A stretch of DNA of 64,000 nt from Tyto alba (taxonomy: Eukaryota > Chordata > Aves > Strigiformes > Tytonidae): assembly GCF_018691265.1 (NCBI RefSeq), contig NW_024881296.1, forward strand, positions 8,773,427 through 8,837,426, given 5' to 3'. The position numbers and the translations under genes were made by a program. Below are positions 37,514-52,114 of this stretch, one piece after another. Positions within the stretch are counted from its first letter, which is position 1; each line of letters starts with the position of its first letter. Below the pieces are notes generated by a model, which saw only the letters and a list, made by a program, of their open reading frames with translations, ran no database searches and was not told where the DNA came from.

Positions 37514-39549
37514 AGCAGAAATAAAATTTATCTCAGTTGATGTCAGCGGATGTACAAAATGATACCAAATATAATAATTCCAGCACCAGATCTGTAAAAC
37601 ACAATATATTGCTGAAAAGCTGTATAGCTATAGCAGAAAAATCCAAACTTGTTCACATAGTAAAGCTGCCTTATTTGGCAATCCTTTATCATACAGTAGA
37701 AATAACAAACAGCCGATAAAAGTTTAGGGTTGCAGAGAATTGTTTAAGTGCTTAATTTCATCCATTAGGAATATCCACTGATTTCAACAAGACTCTTTGC
37801 ATGTATTAAGTTAAACCGTTGTAGGAGTGGGAGCAGAGAAGGGAAATGAAACGATGTCTGACTTTGTGCCTGAGTGTATTTTCTGGTGCCTTGTCAGAGA
37901 GCTTGTATTGACTATATATCGTGTTACTTCTGACAGGGTGTTCTCTGGATGTAATGACAGCAGTTGCTGAGCTGTTAGGGGTTGATACCACTGCAGTTAC
38001 AGCAGAGTTAAGGTGTTTGGAGGATATTACTCATTTAATGGGATTGCTATTATTTTTCTGATTGTTCTAGCACTGAGATTCTGATCATCTAGCAAGTGAG
38101 CTGGCTAGGGGTGGTATAAACCTGGAGGCCAATTTATTGTACTTTTTCACATTCCCTGTGGCTTCTGTGTACCTTTTTCCTTTATGAAGCCTTCCTGTGG
38201 CCTTACTTTTAGCATTGTTTAAACCTGCATAAATATGAATGTTTCCATGTCTAAAAATACCAAACATATAAAATATATAGACTTTTCAAAGGACAGAAAG
38301 CTGTTTCTAAAAAAGAAAACCAGTCATTTTTTAGAAATGTGCTTCATTATTTGAGTACTCTAGGCAGAAAGATAAACTAGAAGTTGTAAATGACAAAATG
38401 TGTTCAGGTTTTCCAGTATTCCTATCCTGCAATATTCTTTCCTGTGGAGAGCTGCAAGACACAGGTTTTATACCTTTGTGCTTTCTGTTCCATCCTTGTT
38501 TAGTTTCAGAGTAAAGCTAGGATTCCCTTTGGAGGTTAATTGGAGGAACAGAGACACCTTTTGCAGGCAGAAAAATATTTGTTCTTGATTTAATTCTAGG
38601 AAAGAGTTTCCCGGGAAAAATATAAAACCAGAAAGTCTATTAGGAAATATGCTTAGTTGGCTTTGTAATTCCCCAGTGGTGAAGCTGAATATCAAAGAGG
38701 TTTGCTCCATGCTGGCCTACAAAGAGATGCTTTTCTGAACTTAAATCCAAGCCTGTTTTAACCAGTGCCTTTAGCTTCTCAGTGCCTGCATCATCACACA
38801 GCTAGACTGTATGGGTGGAATTCTTGTAGCCATTCTACAGCTGAGATCAGCTCTGCTGATGGCTCCTATTAAGCTGCGTTTGGCAGATTAGATTGTCTGT
38901 TAAAAAATCTTGAAGTCTTAGAACATTAATTGTCATACGCTAATTTTTATTTGGAAAAAAGTTACCTGTTTCAAGCGTTTTCCGTAAGCCTATTTGCTCA
39001 TAAGCATTGGTGTCTTTAAAAATATTTGATCGAGAAATGCAAACACTATTAAGCTTTTAATGTTCTTTACATCTGGGTAAAGTTATGCTACTGCTGGAGC
39101 AAATATCATTGATGTCTTTATATAGATAAAGATCTAGTCTTTATATTCCTTTCCTTCCAACTCACCTCACCAGCTGTACATATATAGAGCTATAACTGCC
39201 TTGATAAGTAACACAACCCAGTAGGAGGAAATTGGTGGAACGAAGTGATGCTAAGGAACCCTCGTCCCACTGTGTGCATGTCAGAGGTTTTATACAGACT
39301 AGGGCTTGTTCTGCCCTGTAGACCGAGTTCCCATTAGGTGCGCTCCCAGAATGCATCTTCTGGTATGGTTTCATGTGTAGGCAACAGATGGGAAGGGATT
39401 TCATTTAAAGAGGAGAAGGGAATCACTTCTGTTACAAAAAAAGGACTGTTCAGTTGCAATTGATTGTAATATGTCAAAATGAAGGTAAAGAAATGAGTAC
39501 TACCTATACAATTTTCTGGTTACATACAAAGTTGGAGAGTGTTTGTATT
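37510..39549. other. Intergenic, nothing recognised
   Basis: AT-rich sequence between the poly-A run and the next CR1 copy. Only short, unrelated open frames on either strand; no repeat, RNA gene or conserved protein fragment recognised. Confidence 0.5.
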
Positions 39550-39708
39550 AATCATAGAATCATAGAATGGTTTGGGTCAGAAGGGACCTTAAAGATCACC
39601 TCGTTCCAAACCCCCTGCCGTGGGTAGGAATACCTTCCATTACATCAGGTTGCTCAAAGACCCGTCCAACCTGGCCCTGAGTACTTCCAGGTTGGGGGCA
39701 TCTCTCTT
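39550..39708 (-). mobile_element. CR1 LINE 3'-end fragment
   Basis: Begins with the doubled CR1 terminus AATCATAGAATCATAGAATG, then TTTGGGTCAGAAGGGACC. About 155 bases, 5'-truncated, in the HEATR1-ACTN2 intergenic region. It is one of the less diverged copies. Confidence 0.92.
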
Positions 39709-42700
39709 AAGTACTCTCAAAAGCTCATTAATTCATTTGTGAAGATGATGCTTCTTTTTCCTTCTTGCACCACCTCCTGTAATCTAGTTCTGTTCACCAT
39801 GATTTTGGACTGCTGAAACAGTTCTGGAGGAGATGGAAGAGAGCCACCTTCTGTGCACTTCACCATCGCTTGCTAATAATCTTGGTATGTTCCCTGACAT
39901 TTCCCCATGCCATTTCTGAAGGGGAATGTGAGAATGCCTGACATCGAAAATATGATCTGATTGCAGCGTAATGAAGTAATAATAAAACCTTTCTAGGATA
40001 TGCAAAGGAGACTGTAACTTCCTTAGAGGGTATCAAGTCCTCTAACTTTTTAAGCAAAAGTAGGTGTTAAGAGATAGGTGTGTTTACTGTGGTTATATGT
40101 ATGCTAACTGACCTGTAAACCATTCTGTGTTCTGGAGCAGTGGCTCGAACATCTTGTCAGCCAAGGTAGTCTTATTGTCAAGGGATATGTTTTGTTTTGC
40201 TATTGGTTGTAGGAGGCATGCCAAAGTCTTGTTGTTTTGGAAGCTACACAGTTACATTTGCTACTCTGAGCAAATCTGTGTACTTTGTTCTTAATTCGTG
40301 TACCTGTCTGCTCCCTACTGGAAGTTTATCATTTATAAGAATACATCTGTGGTCTCTGGATTTATAGAGTCACTGTAATTATCAGGAAGAACAGTGCTTT
40401 ATTGTGTACTTTAAGGTTGCAGTAATGTATTTTTCTGTGTTTTCAGTTCTGTTCTCTGTGACAATGCAGCAGTCACCCTTCACCTCTGGACATTGTGAAA
40501 TGATGGACAGTACCCTTCTGCAGCATATACATTCATAAGGCCCTGAGGCCATTATTCCTTTGGCTAAGCAAGAGATTGGAGCCATTTTATCATGTAGCAA
40601 CACAAATAAATAAAACGAGAGAGTTGCAATTTGTTTTCCCTGTCTACCCTTCCTCCCCTAAGGGCTTGATCTTTTTATGCTTACATTAGTGAAACTCAGG
40701 AGTAATTTCGATGAGGTCAGTGAAGCTGTATGAGCGCACAGCTGATGTAACAGGAGGCAGAAACAATCAAGCATAATTTGGTGGTGGTTGAGGTTACAGA
40801 GAATTGCAGTTCTCATTGCTGGAAGAGGACTGAAGGGAGAATAATTCTCCAGTTGAACTGAAGGGCTGGAAGGAGCTCCCTTGCTAGGCAGTGTATCAAG
40901 CACGTCATCGACTTACTGACCACTGTGGCAGGCAGTATCACGTTTCCCTGGCTTTTCTTGGAAAATCTATTGCAGCTTCCCCCAGCCATAAATTCTCATG
41001 TGTAGCTGCATTCCAGATCTAATAATAAATAGAAACCCTCTGGATGGGGTGGTGGGAAGCTATTTTGGGGATTTTACTGTATTAAAGGCTTTCTGATATG
41101 GTAATATAAACTGATGGCTTTTGAATCAAAATTGTTGTAAAGGAAGCTTTTAAATATCCAATCTAGATAAGGAGAAATAAACCCCAAATAAACAAAACTA
41201 GCTTCAGCTGTACACATGCAGAGAAAGCATCAGCTTGAAAAGGGTAGGCAGTAGTCATCTTTGTAACTCTGTATCCACTTGAGGTAGGTCTAGTTTGTCC
41301 CAAAAGCACCAGGGAGAGTAAGGAAGACAAATGGAGATGGTGAAAAATGGAAGAAAACAGCGGTCTTTTCAGTGCTAAGCTACTTTGCGAATTGTGATTT
41401 TTTTGTTTATTGTGTAAAAAGTTAACTAGAAAGTTGGATTTTAACAACTGCACAATCATCGCAATGAAAAACATGAAAATATCTCTCATGATTGCCGTGA
41501 CTGTTGTAGTCCTTCGTCATCATTTGATGTTTCTTAGGCTGGGAAATATAATACTGTGTGTATATGTTAGCTGTTTATTATTATGAAAAGATACCTGTGC
41601 CAGACAATCTACTGAGAGAGTAGGTGTCATAGATCTACTGTGTGGTATTTGTGAGTCACAGTGTTTAATGCATTGGGAGAACTTGGTAATCAGAGTGCAG
41701 CAACGTGGCCATTAGGGACTTGGATGTAATAAGCAGTAAGGAGAGTATTGCGTACTAGACATGTCTCATCTTTCATAGCAGGGCTGTAAACAGAAAAAGA
41801 GACAATAAACTGAAGGATGGGAAGAAGGAAAAAGTGATCAATAAGGAACCAGCTTTAACACAGTGTGCTTTTCTTACTGTCTTGCTATCGCCTCCCTCAA
41901 TTGCCTGTTATTCAAGCAACTGACAGGCCTTGGAATAGCAGTACATCTCATATGGTGCAGCTACCCATTCCCAACCTGCAGCTGTTCAAACCTCTATTTG
42001 CTTGTCAGCCAGCCATTTGCTGCAGTTTGTTTGAAATGCTGAGATGAATCACAGCTCTTTCCCTGAAGGAGAAATAGTGTCATTCCTATCAGATGCACTA
42101 AATACAAATTTCAGCCTTTTCCCAGGCTGGCCATTGAAGCCAGTGCTGCTTTCATTTCTTTATTTGCCCCAGTCATTGTCAGTCAATGGGCCTTTTCCAT
42201 ACCTGGTGAAGATGTGGTTTGAACTAGAATGAGCTCACAATTTTATATGATAATGCCTGAAAACAATATGTTCCACATTCAGCAGCAGAGAGGAGAATAT
42301 ATATCTTCCAGTTTTGCTGTTCAGTTATATTCAGTTACATATTTTTATTTATCCACTTTCTAAAGTTTATTTATTTTACCTATTTTTGTGTAGAATTGAG
42401 TTATTCATTCATGTAACACCTAGCACAGTGCCACTGTGAACACTTTTTAACTGAACATTTTTGAATGCATATATATATATATGGGAGATATTAATACTGT
42501 AATATTTTAAAAGTATTTAAAAGAAAGTGCATTTCTGTGATACTGGATTATGCAAAGTACCTGCAATCACAAAAATCCCCCAAATTTTTCGCCGCATTTC
42601 AGTGCCATTTTAAAAAATGTTTGGCTTTTGTATTTGCTTTCATTGTGCATTGGAACTGTTCATGCTGTTACGTATCTTGGGAATTCTTGGGGAAAAACCC

Positions 42701-45639
42701 TGTTATTAAAAGAAATAGTGTGTTTGATTTAGATGGTGAGGGCATGCAACTGAGTTTTACTGATAAGTCTAGATTTCCAGATTTGCTGATTTACTAGAGG
42801 TGCCATGCTTTCAGAGTTAAAATAGTGGCCCTGCTGTCTCGAGATGATATAAAGGCTTTGTGCTGCCTTTCATAAAATAGTCTTGACAACTGGAAATGTT
42901 CTTGATAACAGCTAATAACTCTTACTGGCAAAAGTATATGTCAGTGTTTTCTCCAAAGCATTTCTTATTCTGTCATTCTGCATGTATTGTGTATGCCAGA
43001 GACTTAAGTTATCTGCAGAGAAACTACTAGAGAGAGACTTACAGGCCCAGTGACAACAGAGGCAATTCCTTGGACACACGGAGAGGAGGGTGTTATTTCT
43101 GCAGAAGGCTTGAAAGGCGCTTAGTATAGTGGGTAAGAAGGCAGCCTGCTCTTGAACATATAGTGGAGGGGAGTGTGTGGAGCTAAGAATGATTTAAAAG
43201 AGGTGCTGATACACCTCTTTTAAATAAGCCTGGTGGCCAGAGACAAAGCAGTTCCTGCTGCAATGCTCTCAAATACTGCACAGGAGAGGTTACGCTCCAG
43301 AATCTTTCCTGCTTTACTTGTGGTGAGATCCTTTTGGTTTGCAATACCTGCTGATTCTTAACAGTATGGTGATGTATGTGCCTTGTTTCAGTCTATAGAG
43401 GGGGAACAAAACATTTTAAACAATTTGTGACTCCTTTAATCTTTAAAATGTGCCTAATCTGTCTGCGTCACTGTAACACAGTTAAAGACTCTTGTGTGAA
43501 CTACAACAGACAGACCTGAGGTGCAAAACATGATCTCCTTTCTTGAGTAGAAGCTGTAGTGATTATGTAACTGTTAGGCTGTACTGGAAACCTTTAGTGC
43601 TTTCCTTAACGTTTTCTATGAACTGTCTTCCAATTCAGAACTAATTTATAATTACTTAATTTATAATGCATTTGTAATTAGTTATAGAGCAGATATCTTA
43701 AAAGAACATCAAGCTCACAAGTCAGTTAATTGTGCACTATGCTGGAGCTAAGTTTTCCAAGCAATCTTAATTCAGCTGCTTTGTATGTATCACAATGCAG
43801 ACTTTAATTGCATAGTCACAAACTAGTTTTTCTCCAGAAATCCTGCTTTGTTCAGTGTGTTGCGTAAGCAGTGCTCTACAGCATTATGATTTCTCTTTTT
43901 TATTCAGTGAAGGTCTGTTGCGCTCAGTTGAAGCATGTTCATAAATGCATAATTTACGATTTTCAGTTCTGGTCATCACAGTATTTGTACGTGTCTTCAA
44001 GTATTCCAGATCTATTGGGCATTTGATTTTCATACTTCCTTATACTTCATAGTGTTGGTATTATTCCTGGTCTACAGAAAGAAAACATGCTCCAAACTGT
44101 TCATAGTTCCATTTCCTCCTCCAGTGGATAGTTTTAGGATAATGAATGCTGGTACTATGGAATTTGTCTTTTCCCTGAAGTGCTTTACAAAGTACAATTA
44201 CATGCTGTTGTTTCGCCCAATGAATAGGCCTGGTGTTTTGAACCTTTAAGCCCATCAGAATCCTATATTTGTTTGGTATTTCCATCATGCATTGTTTTAA
44301 ACAGTCTCTGCTGCAATTGAAAGTGCAGTCTATGACCCTCCTGACTTCCACCACTGGTATTTTAGCAGTAAAAAGTCAGGCCATGCAAATTTAGGGCCCG
44401 ATGAGCCTAGTTTTCCATCGATCATCTGTGTGCCAGGGTTACCTCTGAAGGAGATATAAAGGGGATTGCTGTGCCATGGGGAACAAATTAAAAAGTCTCC
44501 TGGTGTTCTCGAAGTGCATTTGTAACTGAATAGTCTCCCCTAGAAAAGTCCAAGACATATTTAAATCCATCCGTTTGAACTACAAAGTAAGCTTTCTGCT
44601 GAATGCTTTTCTCGTGGGAAAAGAGGCCAGGGGAAGATGTGTTCAGACTATCTCAACTGAAAAATGAATTCCAGAGTTTGCTATAAATACATGCGGAGCC
44701 TTACAGCCTACAAAGGTAGGTTTACCTTTGTGCTAGTTGCTGATTCCACCTCCAGTAACTATTGTCCATATGGACTGGAAAAATACCTAGAACCGCGTCT
44801 GGCTTGAAAAAAACCAAACGCTTGAGTTTGGTTCAGTTATGAAATTCTGGAAGATTACAGCTATTCCAGATTTAACTATGGGACATAACAGAGATCTAGA
44901 CAGCACATTAGCACAGCTCCATGGCATTTATCCTATAGGCAAACTGGTTTCAAAGTGAAGAAACACGCAAATACTCTCCGTTCCTCCTTTGCTTATGCTA
45001 AACTGGACTTAGACAGGGAGAGAGGTGAGCCAATTAAGAAACAAAGGACTTGTCCACACTCAGAGGGATTGAGAATATACAAGATCCTTCACCATGAGTA
45101 GGTTATTGCTGGTAGGTCTCAAGAGCAACCATTCTCATACTGGAAAGTATGCGGTGCAGAACTGATACCCGTAGCTCCTGAGATGAGAATAGGGCTGAAA
45201 TTAGTGAGAGAGATCATAGTTGGACAGGGAACAACTGTCTTCAGAACAGGAATTGGAAAATCCAGACCTTGCTGCTTTCATGTTGGGCATGGCAGGAACT
45301 TGCTCGTTTTCTCAGTGCTGATTCTTAATACTCCAGAGTGTCAGAATAAAGCTTTGTTGGACAGGAGGTAAGGACAACAGTTCTGGAAAATAAAAACTCA
45401 CACTATGCGTGTTGCAAAAAGAACATGTTATCCCTGTTTGGCAGTAATTCAGCTTGTGCCTAATGCTGCCTTATGCAGGGATGAATTTGCCTCTTTTACT
45501 AATCTTTGTATCACTCCTGTGGAATGAATAATAAGTAGCTAGTATTCATTTTTACAGACTGGCAATTCATTCAATCAGGTTGCCTTCCTGAGTGTGTAAC
45601 TTTAATTTCACTGATGTTAGTGAAATTGCTATTGGTGTA
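39709..45639. other. Intergenic, nothing recognised
   Basis: About 5.9 kb of AT-rich DNA. Short open frames up to 108 codons show no family resemblance. An (AT)n stretch lies near 42469-42482. Confidence 0.5.
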
Positions 45640-45775
45640 TCTGCAAAAAGAAATAAGGGCATTGAGACTGCAACTTGTCTAAGGTCATTGAGTCAATCGG
45701 TACAAATGCTGAGTTTGGAACACAGCGGTGTCTGATATCCAGTGCCCATATCCTGTGCCCATAATCTCTACCTCA
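45640..45775 (-). repeat. MIR-like CORE-SINE remnant
   Basis: CAACTTGTCTAAGGTCATTG and TTTGGAACACAGCGGTGTCT followed by CCAGTGCCCAT mirror the antisense MIR pattern (CTTGCCCAAGGTCACACAGC ... GATTCGAACCCAGGTCTG). Old and diverged. Confidence 0.5.
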
Positions 45776-47304
45776 TACCTCAGTGATTTAAAACCTGCCA
45801 GGTTTCATCTGTGCCCCTTAGATAATTATTGTCTGGAAACTCTGACTTAGTTGATGATGTTTGTTTCTAGATAAATAAAGCCATGTTGTCTGTGCATTCT
45901 TTATCTCATGCACACATCTCTGTTCTCTTTTCTCAGGGTGACCAAAACTATTGCTGGGTGATACTGTGTGTTTTTAGACAAAATAGTCTCAGGTAAATCA
46001 GTTATGGGTCACAGGCTGGCTCACTAATGGAATTTTTTAACTGGTTGTATTCATGAAGTACAAATTCTATAGTGAGTTGCAGGCTTTCGCATTGCCCTAG
46101 TTGCAGAGTTTCTTCCTTGCTTAGTATCTTTGTGTGGTGAGGCTAAGCCAACGTAAACCAGGATCACAGCCAGGATTCTGAGAGCACATGATGGTGTGAA
46201 GGTTGCTTCAGAAGGTTTGCAATAGGCCATGCTATACCCCTAGCCCTGCCCCTTGCATTCTCATCACCAAACCGTTTTTAAAATCCCGGTTCTGTCTCAC
46301 CATTTTTTCCGATCTTACGCCAGCACTATTTGTAGTTTCCCCACCTGTTACTGTGTGTATTACGTTGTAACTGCTTGCATATTGCTCTGCAACTTCAGTG
46401 TGCTAACAGGCTGACTGCAGTGTTGTGTATAAATTACCATATACATTTCCCAGTTTTTCCTTTGATGTTACATTTCAAATCTGTGCAAAGCATCTATCAA
46501 AGCTTCTGATATTATGTAGCTCACGATTAATCTGTCTTTGTGAGTTGCATCTGCCCAGACAAGAACCATTAAACAAAAAAGGCACCCTCAGGAGGCTAGC
46601 TCCAGGGACAAGGGAGTTCAGGTATCATGGTTTCTTCTGAAATTTTTAATAGAAATATGTCAGAATGTGAGGTCCGAGGGCTGTTATCATTCATGAAAGC
46701 TATGATCTTGTGTAGCGCTGCCCAGCAGTCTCCATCCCTAGAGGGTTTGCCGCTGGTACATTGCATCTTTCAGCACTCACCCTGCAGTTTGCCACTGTTG
46801 CTGTCACGGTACTGCCTAGTGATGCTGTCGCACAGACCAGGTGTTGAATGTTCCCTTCCAGTAGCTGCCCTGAAGCTTCTCTGAGAGTCAGGGCCATCCG
46901 CTGCACGGGCTGCAAGGCCGCAAGCACGGCCCCGTAAGCAGTAGGGACATCCCCTCCAGAGTATGAGGGACCCTCAGTGCCTGAGCAAGCCTGACATACT
47001 GGAATAACGCTAGGCATTTTTGGGTGCAGGCCACACACGGACCTGTGAGACAAACATGGAGGTGGAGGTGTACGGTAGGTAAAGCACACTGTAATCATAA
47101 TTGTTCTGTAGGCCCCTCAGGGCTTTTAGACAGAGAAAGCCTCTGCTCCAGAGAATTTGTGTTCTGGGTGGACGTTAAGGACCAAAGGAAGAGGTGCTGA
47201 CGCTATTTTGGAGACGGGAGGCTACCGCACAACAAGCTTATTCCTCTTTCTCTTGGTGGGAGTAGTCTAATGGGCCAACACTTAGCTTTTTCAGAAAATT
47301 TTAT
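45776..47304. other. Intergenic, one unexplained frame
   Basis: Contains a 132-codon minus-strand frame (46700-47098) in locally GC-richer sequence, with no domain recognised, no splice or promoter context and no reason to call it coding. Confidence 0.4.
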
Positions 47305-47400
47305 CTGAATTGACTTGCTCAAGGTCACATAGGGTATCTTAAGCTGGTATGGATCACCCCATGTCTCAGCCCCGTGATTTTCCTTCCGCACAAAGGGTTG
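47305..47400 (-). repeat. MIR-like CORE-SINE remnant
   Basis: TTGACTTGCTCAAGGTCACA followed by GATCACCCCATGTCTCAGC matches the antisense MIR core. About 95 bases are recognisable. Confidence 0.45.
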
Positions 47401-47841
47401 GCAAAAGCCAGTGATCTCAGTGCAGTCAGCATTTTCTCCATACTCCTGAAGCCCCAGCTATGCTTTGGTAGTATTTGTCTGTCCTATAAATGTTTCTTGC
47501 TGCACTTCATCCATGGCTGAGTTTCAGGGACAGTGTAAGTTGTCTCTATATATAGCTGATGAAACACTTTAGGATCTTCTGACAATGTCAGTTGTTAATA
47601 TGAAGCCAGCAATACATTTTTTGGAGATCTTTCTCCATTTTTATTCAAAACCTGTCATTCATAATAGTATACTTTAAAATAAATAATTATAATATATACT
47701 TAGTTTCTGTATAGTGAATATCACCACACATGCTTCTCTTCTCTGCTCTCTTTCTACCTTCCTTCTGTACGTGTTCATTTTGGGAATATGAAATGAGTTT
47801 AACATTTATTCATATTATCTTTATAGATTGAATTTAATTCT

Positions 47842-47859
47842 CCCCCCCCCCCCCCCCCC
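47842..47859 (+). repeat. Poly-C run of 18
   Basis: Uninterrupted C18 in intergenic sequence, rare in vertebrate DNA and prone to length error; can form an i-motif or G-quadruplex on the other strand. Confidence 0.9.
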
Positions 47860-50518
47860 AAACTTACAAAATAGCCTGTTTCTTATACTGAAGAAGGTAG
47901 GTTGTGTTTATTCTTTTGGAGGAAAAAAAAAGGGTTATTTCTCCCAAACTTTAATAAAAACTATCGCACCCCACCTTTCTGCTTAGCTTTGTTTGGGAAA
48001 TTTATGTCTAATGTTTAATAGAATCCAAGATTTTGGCCCAATCTAAATTATCAGTGTTTTCTTTAAATAATTCAGTTTTTGTTGGATGAGCTTTAAACTA
48101 GTGGACATTTGCTACAAGCAAAAGTACCTTTTAAGTGACAGTTATGACATGCTGTGAAAATAAAAGGGCTTTTTGATCCCTCTTTTAAGATTCTGTTAAC
48201 AGTTTACACAAAAGAACGATCACTTTGAATTTATTTTCTTTTATCTTTCATTGACTTCTTTCTTGAGAAACCATTCTACTGTTCATTTTCACAAAGAAAC
48301 AGGCCATGCCTTTGGAAAGATGATTGCTTAAGGACTCACCAACTTATTGAGGTCTCACAAGGTTCTTTATCTTCCCGTGGCCTTTCTGAGACAGTTCTGG
48401 TGGATGTGAACTATTGTGTTCCTACACAGAAGTGTTACAGCTGAAACTAATGGCGATCATTTCCGCATCAGTTGATTGTTTCACAGGTGATTGTTTAAGT
48501 AGAGAAATCTGGCTGATATCATATTCTAAATGTCACTAAGTTCAAATAGAAGAATGACCAGAAGAAATGTTTAAGTGTTCAGCGTTTTTGAAGTTTCATT
48601 AAAAAGTTGCAGCTTTATTCTCATCCTAAGATCTTGTGAGAGGGAAAGATAACAGATTGAAAGGATTGAAAGTCTGATGAACAGTGAAAATATGGAGGGG
48701 TTCCTGAGAGAATGATATGATGGCTTTTGGGGAGCAGATGGATGTTAAATACAAACTGCGTGAAGCAAGTTACATTTCATTTAAAAAAATATAATGGTTG
48801 ATATAGGAGGTGGAAAGTGTGCTTCCTTTAGTTAGAAAAAACCTTTTATTCTCAAGGAGAGTAATGCAGAGTGTGCCAGGAGGCTTTTGCTTAGGTGGTA
48901 CTAGATTCAAAGATCCTTCATAAGTTGGAACTGTGATAAGAAATACTGAGTGCGTTCACCCACAGACCTGCTGCTCCTGTTAGGAAAGTTCTGGCCTTCT
49001 TGGTGCTCCTCATGCATGGGAAATGATATCTTGCTGCCACAGTGTTCTCCTGGGCTAAAGGCATTCTCCTGGGTTGGCTCTTACTAGCATTTATGTTAGC
49101 ATGAACTACTGCACATCTTTTGCCAAATAAAAGACAAAAGTAGTTGACAATTAAGCTGTGCTATCTCCATTTCTGATCTCCCTGTGCCACTTTATTTCTT
49201 CTAATCTATTTGGCAGTCATGAGCATGTTTTTTGTCTTACCACATTGTAAGCAATCTGTGTCATTTCTGCCCCAAATGTACCTGCTGACTCTTGGGTGTC
49301 TTGACATGTCAGCTTAAAATTCCATAGCTATATGATTCACTGTGTTTCTTCCTCTTTCTCTACTTGGGACTTTTGTCCTTTGTCTTCTGCTCAGCTTGCT
49401 TATTTCTGTTTTGATTTAATCTTCTTTCTCCTTAGGCACACAGAGTTTGTAGCTGTGTGACCACCAGCTTTAGTGGGGATAGTCCTAACCTACCTCTGAT
49501 GTGGGAATAAGCTGGTTGAAGCACACTGCTTTCTTCATACTGCTCTGCTGGACACAGCTTTCCTTTTCTCTAGGTGAGCTGGAAGAGGCAGCTCCCTTTC
49601 CACTTCAAGTATGGCGTCAGAGTTCCATTTTGGCTCTCTTTCCACTACGAACCTCCATTCATATGCTTCTCATTACTATCTGCACAGTTCGTTTATAAAA
49701 TTAAATTAAAGTAGTAAACAAAATACCAGATACACCTCCTAAAGCTCCATCTATAAATATCTCCCCTGCCTACTCATGCTGTCTGATTAAGGGGCAGTAA
49801 GCAGTTATTTAGAGAACCTAAAACAGGTCAAATTCCATCAAGATAGGCAGTTTTTTTAAAATGGGGATATTCTGTTTATCTTCCTGTTTCATAGGTAAAA
49901 AGTCTACCTCTCTCAAAGTGCAAACTGACAAAGTTGAAGCACCCTGTTTTGACATCTTGAGAATTAAAATTCTGATTTTTTTTTTTTAATCCAAAATGAA
50001 CTAACATAACCTACCCAATGTGGATTTTGAAATACTTGCCCCTTATAGAAAAATGTGGGTTTACTACTCCTATTTGGAATTAACTTGAATATTTCTGATC
50101 TCTCAGACTGGCTGATAGATACCGTGGTTCTAGCTGTTGGTTCCTTGGAACAATGAATACAGTTTTGTTTTGTTTGTTCTGTTATGAAAGTACTAAGTTT
50201 ACCTCTGTACCAAGTGAACGTGAAAAAATGAACAGTACCTTTACAGCAATGGCTAGCTATGTTTTGAGCAAATCTGTTTTTTTTTTTTATGAAAAAACTC
50301 AAGCTTCTTTCCAAATCCTAGAAAATTTGGGTAGGTTTCCCCTTGGTTTCCAGAAAGCTAGGCATAGGTCTGACCCCAGTCCTAATCCACAGTGTGATCG
50401 GATACTCCTTGTCATCATAACGCCGCAGTTTTTATTTCATGACACAGGCACTCTGGCCTGTGTTATAGGATGGGGGCCAACAACTAAGACGTGGCTTTTA
50501 ACTAGTACCTCCCTGTAG

Positions 50519-50700
50519 GCAGCCGCCGGTATCCATGGGGCTCACCAGTACCGCGCAGCGGGCGGTGGTGCCGGCTCCGTCCCCGTTGATGCCCAGAGTG
50601 GGCTGTGCGAGGAGGGGCACGGGGCTGGCTGCAGCGAGGTCACGGGTCTTGTCAGTGCAGGAGGGCTCTTTGCACAGGAGGCAGCTCTGGTCTGGAGCAT
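50519..50700. promoter_or_regulatory. Small GC/CpG-rich patch of unknown role
   Basis: About 180 bases clearly GC-richer than the flanks, starting at GGCAGCCGCCGG, with several CpG, about 1.9 kb upstream of the ACTN2 leader. An 87-codon frame runs through it but has no recognised domain. It might be an enhancer, a minor promoter or exon of a non-coding RNA, or the remains of a GC-rich insertion. Confidence 0.35.
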
Positions 50701-52114
50701 TGCCGCTTTACGTCTATACTTCTGGGACCTCTCTGTCTTCTTCCTGCTTTTCCTCTCCTGTGCCCTGTACAGTGAATGAGAAGAAATGGTTTTATTGACT
50801 TCAAAGGCTTAAATAGTCATTTAGGTGATTGAAATTGGGCATGTATCGCAAACCACAGCTGGCTACCCAGCTGTAAAAATAAACCACACAAATTACACCA
50901 GCATACACATAATGTGTACATACATTCAATATTTTGGTTTGTAATTGCTGTTTGATGTTGTCTGAGAGTATCCTAAGAGAATGCTCATCTGCACTTGAAC
51001 AAAACAGTGTAGGCATAGCGTTCGTCAACGTTTGCTTCATTATATAGATGGAAACGTAGCAACACTGAGAATATTTGCATTGAGCAGGTGAAAAGCATGT
51101 GGTTCTGACTTTGCTGCTTAGATTTGGAATTTGGCTTTGAGACTGTTTATCTTACAGTCTGTACATCGATCTTTGGAAGTTCAGCCTGCTTTGACTGCAT
51201 GAAACGTTGCAATCCTCTTCTGAATTCCAGTTTGCAAACCTTGGTGCTGCATTTATCAAGGTTTTTTTGAGCTGATGGGTAGGTATTAGCTGTGCATGTA
51301 CGCATGTTCTAAATTGCATAGATTTACAGGATAGAAGGTGACTTGGCAGAAAGCAGAGCTTTAGTTAGCAATACAAAGTGGAGGACATGTGTTGTCTAGT
51401 TGTTAATTATTCTGGTTATTCATTCACATTGGCTTGGAGACTATGGTTGCCTTTACTGAACATAGTTCTCCCTTCTATCTGTCTTTTATGGCTTCCAAAA
51501 GCTCAGCTTTGGTGAGCATTTTCTTTTTCTAAGTAAGGTTTGATTGTATCCAGTGTGGACACTGCTGGAGAGGATGACCTTGGCTGATGATAGGTGCAGA
51601 CCTTAATGTCAGGCTGCGAGAAGCGCATGGTCAGCTTGCCAATTCCCAGAAGAGACATTGTTGCCAGGGCAACTGAAATGATATGACATGGGAGATACAC
51701 GGCACTCTTGCCAGGATGCTTGATCTCAGTGCTATCGTTTTGGATTTTACCCCGTGGAAAGCTTGGGTAAATGGTTCCTGTCACACATTTGTGAAGTTAT
51801 TGGTTCCACAGACCTCTGTATGTGCTTCTTGGTGCCTGCTGTGGGGATGTACTGAGCGTGTTTCCTGGATGAAAAAGATGTGTGTTGCTTTTCTAAGTTG
51901 TGGTTCTGTACTTTCTGGTTTAATTCCAGACCTGACCTCCGCTGGAACTTGGGTGGCCTTGTCTGCGCTGGCTCTTGTGATCCCTAAATCAGAAAAGGCA
52001 AGCATGTAGTGACTCAAGGGGCTCCCACAGACTTCAGACTAATGATAAGCAGCGTCAGGCTACATTAGTGAATCATAGATGGGTCTTGAGAAGTAGAAAG
52101 ACACGTCACTAGCT

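Larger units (their letters stand above)
47401..52114. other. Intergenic DNA upstream of ACTN2
   Basis: Apart from the poly-C run and the small GC-rich patch listed separately, no gene, retroelement or RNA was recognised. Muscle enhancers could lie here but cannot be named from sequence. Confidence 0.45.

Noticed and set aside
46700..47098. 132-codon minus-strand frame in intergenic DNA.
   Set aside because: No recognised domain, no promoter or splice context; within chance for a locally GC-rich stretch.
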